Assembly: GCF_043678055.1 (NCBI RefSeq)
Contig: NZ_JBHEQA010000002.1
Span: 1-64,000 of the forward strand
DNA from: Spongiimicrobium salis
GTDB lineage: Bacteria; Bacteroidota; Bacteroidia; Flavobacteriales; Flavobacteriaceae
Direction of reading: 5' to 3'
DNA: 64,000 nt
Part shown: positions 59,233-64,000 of the stretch, in pieces
How positions within the stretch are numbered: the first letter of the stretch is position 1
Layout of the letters: each line of letters opens with the position of its first letter
Notes under the pieces: model-generated
Seen by the model: the letters and a program-made list of their open reading frames with translations, nothing else
The model's database searches: none
What the model was told of the DNA's origin: nothing
Made by a program: the position numbers and the translations under genes

Positions 59233-60468
59233 TTACAATTCATATATGGTTAAGCCACTTCTTAACTTCGGTTCTATATAGGTACTTTTAGGAGGCATTA
59301 CAAGGCCTTCATCAGCTACAGCTTTAATTTCTTCCATATTTAAGGGAACCAAACCAAAACCTACCGCGAATTTACTCTCATCAACATCCTCTTTCATTTG
59401 TATGACATTGTGTTTGCCATAGCCATATTGAATACGCTTGTCATTTCGCAAATCCGTAATGCCCAGAATGGGCTCTAAAACTGTTTTAAATAAAATTTGC
59501 GTATCCAATGCACTTAAAGCATCTGTAAATTCATAGATTCTTTTTCTGAGATAAAGGGAGTAAAATTCCCCATCCAGATACATACTGAAATGATGCTTTT
59601 TAGAAGGTTTGTACAGTACATGACCCTTATTTTCTATTCGAAAATAGGCATCCAAACGAATTAGAAATTCCTCTTTGGTAAGTCCATTTAAATCCCGGAC
59701 CATCCGATTGAATTCATAAATGCGAATTTCCGATTCTGGTATAAGGTAACTCATGAAGAAGTTATAGGCTTCTTTTCCTGTATGATTTGGGTTTTTTGTA
59801 CTGTTCGTACGAGCCAATAACATGGAAGATGCGCTCCTGTGATGCCCATCTGCAATATAAAGGGCCGGAATGTTATGAAAAGCAGCCCGAAGATCGGCAA
59901 TTTTTTTTTCATCAGAGATAACCCATAAAGAATGGGTTACTTTATCTGTTGTCGTGAAAAAATACTCCGGACTATTCTTTTTTTCTGCGGCAATAATGGC
60001 AGCAATGTCGGCATTATCCGGATAGGTCATTAATACCGGTTCTGCGTTAAAGTGAACACTTTCCAGATAGTTTGCAAATAGCGCCTCCCTTGCCTGTAAA
60101 GTGGCCTCGTGTTTTTTTATCACATCATTTTCATAGTCTTCCGCACTGGTACCACAAAAAATCCCGGAACAACTAAAATTTCCTTTTTCAATTTTATAAA
60201 GGTACAAGCTCGCTTGAGTATCCTTTACTAAAATATCGTCTTCAAGAAATTCCAAATAGCGGTTATAGACTAGTTTAAAGCGTTCAGGCCCCGATACTTT
60301 TTTGGCAAATTTAAAACCAGGGTTTATGATATGCAGAAAAGAAAAAGGATTAAAACGAAGTTGTGCCTTCAATTCTTTCTTGGAATATTCCTGATACGAC
60401 CGCGAGGCCACCGAGGCAACCTTATCCTTAGACGGTCTAATGGCTTTAAAAGGTTTTATGATGGCCAT
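59233..60468 (-). CDS. DUF1015-family protein
   Basis: A 411-aa soluble protein of the DUF1015 family. IKPFKAIRPSKDKVASVASRSYQ at the N-terminus and LYIADGHHRSASSMLLA in the middle (residues ~205-221) are the family signatures. The conserved ADGHHR suggests a metal- or phosphate-binding site, but no reaction has been set. It lies 9 nt after the 3-hydroxyacyl-CoA dehydrogenase gene, which is the usual order in Flavobacteriaceae. Confidence 0.92.
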   Translation of the reverse strand: MAIIKPFKAIRPSKDKVASVASRSYQEYSKKELKAQLRFNPFSFLHIINPGFKFAKKVSGPERFKLVYNRYLEFLEDDILVKDTQASLYLYKIEKGNFSCSGIFCGTSAEDYENDVIKKHEATLQAREALFANYLESVHFNAEPVLMTYPDNADIAAIIAAEKKNSPEYFFTTTDKVTHSLWVISDEKKIADLRAAFHNIPALYIADGHHRSASSMLLARTNSTKNPNHTGKEAYNFFMSYLIPESEIRIYEFNRMVRDLNGLTKEEFLIRLDAYFRIENKGHVLYKPSKKHHFSMYLDGEFYSLYLRKRIYEFTDALSALDTQILFKTVLEPILGITDLRNDKRIQYGYGKHNVIQMKEDVDESKFAVGFGLVPLNMEEIKAVADEGLVMPPKSTYIEPKLRSGLTIYEL

Positions 60469-60477
60469 AAAATATGA

Positions 60478-61365
60478 TTATTGAAACTGTGCTGCAACAA
60501 CTTCTGCTTTTCGGGAGCTGCTATAATCATAGAACCCTTCTCCCGATTTTACCCCTTTTTTACCTGCCATGACCATATTTACCAGTAGGGGACAAGGGGC
60601 ATATTTTGGGTTTTTGAAACCATCGTACAGAACATTTAAGATAGATAGGCACACATCCAAGCCTATGAAATCTGCTAATTGTAAAGGTCCCATAGGATGC
60701 GCCATTCCCAATTTCATTACCGTATCTATTTCGGTGACCCCGGCAACGCCATTGTAAAGGGTTTCAATGGCTTCATTGATCATAGGCATTAGAATTCTAT
60801 TTGCCACAAAACCTGGATAATCATTCACTTCTGTGGGAGTTTTACCCAAGGCTTTGGACAATTCCATGATGCTCTTTGTAACCTCATCCGATGTATTATA
60901 ACCACGGATGATTTCTACCAATTTCATAATGGGCACCGGATTCATAAAATGCATGCCGATTACTTTTTCCGGACGCTGGGTCACAGCAGCAATTTGCGTG
61001 ATGGAGATCGAAGAGGTATTGGTCGCCAAGATCGTATCCGGACCACTGACTTCATCAATTTCTTTAAAGATCCTTAATTTCAAATCAAGGTTTTCTGTCG
61101 CTGCTTCTACCACAAGATCAACGTTCTGTACCCCTTCATTTATGGTAGTATAGGAACTAATATTATCCAAAGTTGCCTTTTTGTCTCCTTCGGAAATACG
61201 TTCTTTGGCCACCATGCGATCTAAATTTTTACCGATGGTTGCCAAACCTCTATCCAGGGACTCTTGAGAGATATCGATAAGATTAACGTGATATCCGGTT
61301 TGTGCAAAAACATGGGCTATTCCATTTCCCATGGTTCCTGCTCCGATAACTGCTATATTTTTCAT
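60478..61365 (-). CDS. 3-hydroxyacyl-CoA (3-hydroxybutyryl-CoA) dehydrogenase
   Basis: A 295-aa NAD-dependent enzyme. The Rossmann motif is IAVIGAGTMGNGIAHVFAQTGY, the catalytic His in IGMHFMNPVPIMKLVEI, and the C-terminal dimer domain has GVKSGEGFYDYS. It oxidises or reduces the 3-hydroxy group of short acyl-CoAs. No other fatty acid oxidation genes are adjacent, so its pathway (butyrate, amino acid breakdown) is open. Confidence 0.94.
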   Translation of the reverse strand: MKNIAVIGAGTMGNGIAHVFAQTGYHVNLIDISQESLDRGLATIGKNLDRMVAKERISEGDKKATLDNISSYTTINEGVQNVDLVVEAATENLDLKLRIFKEIDEVSGPDTILATNTSSISITQIAAVTQRPEKVIGMHFMNPVPIMKLVEIIRGYNTSDEVTKSIMELSKALGKTPTEVNDYPGFVANRILMPMINEAIETLYNGVAGVTEIDTVMKLGMAHPMGPLQLADFIGLDVCLSILNVLYDGFKNPKYAPCPLLVNMVMAGKKGVKSGEGFYDYSSSRKAEVVAAQFQ

Positions 61366-61445
61366 GAACTTATTTTTATAGTATTATATGATCAAATTAT
61401 TGATATTTTAGGTTTTGGAGTTTTTTTGATTTCACCCGATCTGCG

Positions 61446-62405
61446 TTAAAATGCGGCGATAATTTGTAGTGCAACCTTCAAGGCCTTGGTTCCCTGAGCC
61501 AAACTAACCACTGGAGTGGTATTGGTGTTAATGGCATCGGCAAAGGTTTCCAACTCATCCAAAATGGCATTATTGGCTTCTATATCAGGATTTTCAAAAT
61601 AGATCTGTTTCTTTTCTCCCTCGGCATTTTGGAGCACCATGTCAAAGTCCCCAGGCTGTTCCGGGGCATCCTTCATTTTCACCACTTCTACCTTTTTCTC
61701 CAAAAAATCTACAGAAATATAGGCATCACGTTGAAAAAAACGGGATTTTCGCATATTCTTTAATGAAATTCGACTCGCAGTTAAATTGGCTACGCAACCA
61801 TTTTCGAATTCTATACGGGCATTCGCGATATCCGGGGATTTGCTGATAACGGAAACGCCACTGGCATTGATCTGTTTTACTTCAGAATTCACAACGCTCA
61901 GAATGGCATCAATATCGTGTATCATAAGGTCCAAAACCACGGGAACATCTGTTCCTCTGGGATTGAATTCGGCCAGACGATGCGTTTCGATAAACATCGG
62001 ATTTTGAATTTTATCCTTTACTGCGGTAAAAGCAGGGTTGAACCGTTCCACGTGCCCTACCTGGCCTTTTACCCGGTGTTGGATTTCCAAGGCCAATAAA
62101 TCCTCAGCTTCCTGTAATGTATTGGTGATAGGTTTCTCAATGAATATATGTTTTCCTTTTGCCATGGCTTTTTGAGCGCAATCAAAATGGGAAAGGGTGG
62201 GAGTGACAATGTCAACCACATCTACACTGTCAATGAGTGTATTGATATTGTCAAAGTAGGTATAACCAAATTCATCGGCTACCCTTTTACCATTGATGGC
62301 ATCGGGATCATAAAAACCGACCAGTGTATATTTTGAGGATTCGTTGAGTAGTCGCAAGTGTATTTTACCTAAATGTCCTGCGCCTAGGACTCCAACTTTG
62401 AGCAT
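61446..62405 (-). CDS. Gfo/Idh/MocA-family NAD(P)-dependent oxidoreductase
   Basis: A 319-aa oxidoreductase. Rossmann motif LKVGVLGAGHLGKIHLRLL and the catalytic-site EKPITNTLQEAE are typical. It acts on a sugar or related polyol; the substrate is not clear. The ATG at 62405 starts at the homology; the open frame up to 62549 has no homology and is crossed by the promoter -7 box at 62421-62428. It lies 80 nt upstream of the 3-hydroxyacyl-CoA dehydrogenase gene. Confidence 0.9.
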   Translation of the reverse strand: MLKVGVLGAGHLGKIHLRLLNESSKYTLVGFYDPDAINGKRVADEFGYTYFDNINTLIDSVDVVDIVTPTLSHFDCAQKAMAKGKHIFIEKPITNTLQEAEDLLALEIQHRVKGQVGHVERFNPAFTAVKDKIQNPMFIETHRLAEFNPRGTDVPVVLDLMIHDIDAILSVVNSEVKQINASGVSVISKSPDIANARIEFENGCVANLTASRISLKNMRKSRFFQRDAYISVDFLEKKVEVVKMKDAPEQPGDFDMVLQNAEGEKKQIYFENPDIEANNAILDELETFADAINTNTTPVVSLAQGTKALKVALQIIAAF

Positions 62406-62420
62406 AGTATTTTGTTTTGG

Positions 62421-62428
62421 CAAAAATA
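62421..62428 (-). promoter_or_regulatory. Promoter -7 box of the Gfo/Idh gene
   Basis: Minus strand TATTTTTG, 15 nt before the ATG at 62405. This sets the start codon and argues against the longer reading frame. Confidence 0.5.
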
Positions 62429-62586
62429 AGGAGATTTGTTCAAATAGGAGGGCTGCCAAAGGCGAATAGAAAAAGAAAATTGTAAAGATCAAAAAGGAAC
62501 AATTCTTTTTGGCCATTGTTCGGGACGTCCCTTGCAAAATGGAAATCAATACTAGCGATATAGTTTTATGGACGCATTAGTTTTAG

Positions 62587-62594
62587 TACTTTTG
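62587..62594 (+). promoter_or_regulatory. Promoter -7 box of the DUF4440-like gene
   Basis: TACTTTTG matches TAnnTTTG, 25 nt before the ATG at 62620. Confidence 0.5.
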
Positions 62595-62619
62595 AGTTTG
62601 TCTAAAACATGGAAAAATA

Positions 62620-63123
62620 ATGAAAAAATTACTAGTTGTTCTTTTTGGATTGATGATAAGCACTGCCTTTGCCCAAGATATTGCCGCTGTGCAAAAAGAA
62701 ATTGACGAGACGCTCTGGAGACCTTTTCAAAAAGCCTTTGAAAAATTGGATGCCAAGGCTTTGAATGCTTTGTATGCAGATGAGGTATTACGCGTGACTC
62801 CAGGGGGAATAGATACTAAAGAAGCATTTAAAGCGGCAAATGTGGAACGTTTTAAAGAAAACAAAGCTAAAAATGTAGCAATTAAGCTCGATTTTTGGTT
62901 GGACGATAGAAAGACCAGCACGGATACCTCCTATGAGGTGGGCTTTTACCGGATTCAATTTATTTCCAAAGAAGGAGTGACCAATGCCCATGGCCAATTT
63001 CATATTGTGTTAAAAAAAATAGATGGCGCTTGGAAGATTACCCAAGATTGGGATACGGATAACATTAACGGCAAAGAAATTGGCGCTGAAGACTTTGGAA
63101 GACAAAAAGCCATTCGGTTTTAG
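62620..63123 (+). CDS. Exported DUF4440/SnoaL-like protein
   Basis: A 167-aa protein with a cleavable signal peptide (residues 1-18, ending STAFAQD) and a NTF2-like alpha+beta fold: WRPFQKAFEKLDAKALNALYADEV then GQFHIVLKKIDGAWKITQDWD. Such proteins often bind a small ligand or act as an isomerase-like enzyme; nothing here tells which. It is alone, with a promoter box at 62587, and converges on the DUF1080 gene. Confidence 0.85.
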   Translation: MKKLLVVLFGLMISTAFAQDIAAVQKEIDETLWRPFQKAFEKLDAKALNALYADEVLRVTPGGIDTKEAFKAANVERFKENKAKNVAIKLDFWLDDRKTSTDTSYEVGFYRIQFISKEGVTNAHGQFHIVLKKIDGAWKITQDWDTDNINGKEIGAEDFGRQKAIRF

Positions 63124-63154
63124 CGAAGGGTTTAAAATGCTAAGGTGTATACGC

Positions 63155-63733
63155 TTATTGTAAAGAACGAATGCGAATATTTCTGAATTTGATTTCGCCC
63201 TCTCCCGCGGCCTGCAAACCTATATAGCCTGATACGCGATCATTGTTTATAATGTCTGCGGTAAGTTCTCCATTGACCCAGGCTTGGATCATGTTTCCCT
63301 TGGTTCTAATGGTATAGGTATTCCATTTTCCAATGGTTTCAACATAGGTAAGTGGTATTGCCCTGGTTACAACGGCTCCTGTTCTAAAGTCCTGATTGGG
63401 GTGAAGGTCCCAGATATTGAATTCATAGCAATCTGTATTTGATATTTCTGCGGCCAAACAACGTACAAAAATACCCGAATTGATACTACTATCTGGTAGA
63501 AACTCCAGTTCCAATTCAAAATCGCTATAGGTTTCCTTTGTAATTACAAATCCCGCGCCACTGCGTATACTTCCAATCAATGTACCGGAATCAAAACTCC
63601 AGGTGGCATCTCCCAATATGGACCAACTTTCATCGTTCTCCAGAAAAAGAGGGTTGCCCGTATTGCTCGCTAAACACGAACTCAATAGGAACGCTAAAAA
63701 AGCATAACATGACAAGAATGTAAAATGTTTCAT
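63155..63733 (-). CDS. DUF1080 (3-keto-disaccharide hydrolase-like) lipoprotein
   Basis: A 192-aa lipoprotein (lipobox LLSSC, Cys20) with a concanavalin-like beta-sandwich: GAGFVITKETYSDFELELEF, SGIFVRC and IQAWVNGELTADI are the DUF1080 pattern. Larger members hydrolyse 3-keto-disaccharides; this short one may bind or cut a sugar at the cell surface. It is alone on the minus strand; the convergent gene ends 31 nt away. Confidence 0.87.
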   Translation of the reverse strand: MKHFTFLSCYAFLAFLLSSCLASNTGNPLFLENDESWSILGDATWSFDSGTLIGSIRSGAGFVITKETYSDFELELEFLPDSSINSGIFVRCLAAEISNTDCYEFNIWDLHPNQDFRTGAVVTRAIPLTYVETIGKWNTYTIRTKGNMIQAWVNGELTADIINNDRVSGYIGLQAAGEGEIKFRNIRIRSLQ

Positions 63734-63965
63734 GACATTGATTTATTTGGTGTAAATATATGGAATCGCTAGAGAATGTGGTACAAAGATTATGTTAGGA
63801 TATTACAAGAATTTAGAACGACAAATTATAAGGGCATCAGTAGCAATTCCCTAAACTTTTTCTAACTTTACGGCACTTAAAAACCAACCCTTGTAATAGA
63901 CAAAACAGCTCCTTTGTACCTTTTCCCAGAAAGCCTAAAATGGAGTATGTCATGATAATGACGCT

Positions 63966-64000
63966 ATGAAAGATACCTTAAAACATCGCGGAATGCGAAA
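63966..64000 (+). CDS. pcm: Probable protein-L-isoaspartate O-methyltransferase, first codons
   Basis: Eleven complete codons run to the window edge and read MKDTLKHRGMR. This start resembles flavobacterial Pcm proteins, which repair damaged aspartyl residues. The evidence is only the N-terminal resemblance, so the name is tentative. The 232-bp spacer before it has no other gene. Confidence 0.45.
   Translation, partial: MKDTLKHRGMR

Noticed and set aside
62406..62549. N-terminal extension of the Gfo/Idh oxidoreductase with a hydrophobic segment
   Set aside because: The promoter -7 box at 62421-62428 lies inside it and the Rossmann fold starts at the ATG at 62405.
1..64000. Mobile element, prophage or defence island
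   Set aside because: No transposase, integrase, phage structural gene, restriction-modification gene or terminal repeats are apparent anywhere in the window.

Overview
This window is a stretch of chromosome from a member of the Bacteroidota, most likely a marine Flavobacteriaceae (the Maribacter/Arenibacter/Zobellia group looks closest in style, but no species can be named from the sequence alone). The evidence is a TonB-dependent receptor paired with a DUF4249 lipoprotein, the bamD-rpoZ-coaBC-DUF4835-recN block, the divergent omega-like RpoZ, the monomeric isocitrate dehydrogenase, the long form of GAPDH, the split 5'-nucleotidase, and promoters of the TTG-N19-TAnnTTTG type. I see no insertion sequence, prophage, integrase, CRISPR array or tRNA. 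Coding density is high and most genes are housekeeping.

Layout. 1-124: 3' end of a 5S rRNA and its terminator. 0.2-4.2 kb (minus): TonB-dependent receptor, DUF4249 lipoprotein, small membrane protein and hotdog thioesterase in one tight run. 4.3-6.6 kb: icd, followed by about 0.6 kb without a convincing gene. 7.2-12.7 kb (minus): rplS with its own promoter and a candidate leader, trmD, an acetyltransferase, a coiled-coil membrane protein, long-form gapdh, and a DegQ/HtrA protease. 12.8-16.0 kb (plus): dapF, an acetyltransferase, mltG and a lytic-transglycosylase-like protein, a cell-wall group. 16-18.7 kb (minus): methyltransferase, low-molecular-weight phosphatase, dnaA. 18.8-26.5 kb: thioesterase; yigZ/EamA/HAD/ribD (minus); acetyltransferase-prmC-LOG-ligA (plus). 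26.5-31.9 kb: accessory genes, including an ArsR/SdpI pair with an apparent operator, a collagen-like repeat lipoprotein and two alpha/beta hydrolases. 32-37.7 kb (minus): split 5'-nucleotidase, fdhD, a FdhF/YdeP-type molybdoenzyme and an agmatinase in one probable operon. 37.7-52.5 kb (plus): DUF6913, dapA, bamD, rpoZ, coaBC, DUF4835, a GH18 chitinase placed between DUF4835 and recN, recN, fabI, a glycosyltransferase, a YbbR protein, coaE, and a histidine kinase with its response regulator. 52.7-62.4 kb (minus): M13 peptidase, gluconokinase, miaA, a voltage-gated-type channel, an exonuclease/GIY-YIG fusion, yggS, DUF1015, 3-hydroxyacyl-CoA dehydrogenase and a Gfo/Idh oxidoreductase. The right end holds a DUF4440-like protein, a DUF1080 lipoprotein and the first codons of a probable pcm gene.

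How the parts work together. Many products serve the envelope: DAP synthesis (dapA, dapF), peptidoglycan cleavage (mltG and the 15.4 kb protein), outer-membrane assembly (bamD), fatty acid synthesis (fabI), periplasmic quality control (degQ) and the two-component system at 50-52 kb. The most interesting regulatory observation is that the two-component operon and degQ share a GTTAA-N6-GTTAA tandem repeat with an 11-bp period in the same orientation to the gene. This would fit an OmpR-family envelope-stress circuit like CpxAR-degP. Other points worth checking are the ArsR/SdpI module, the chitinase insertion, the 22-bp dyad in front of DUF6913/dapA, the 5'-nucleotidase halves with different export signals, and the altered GIY-YIG motif in the exonuclease fusion.
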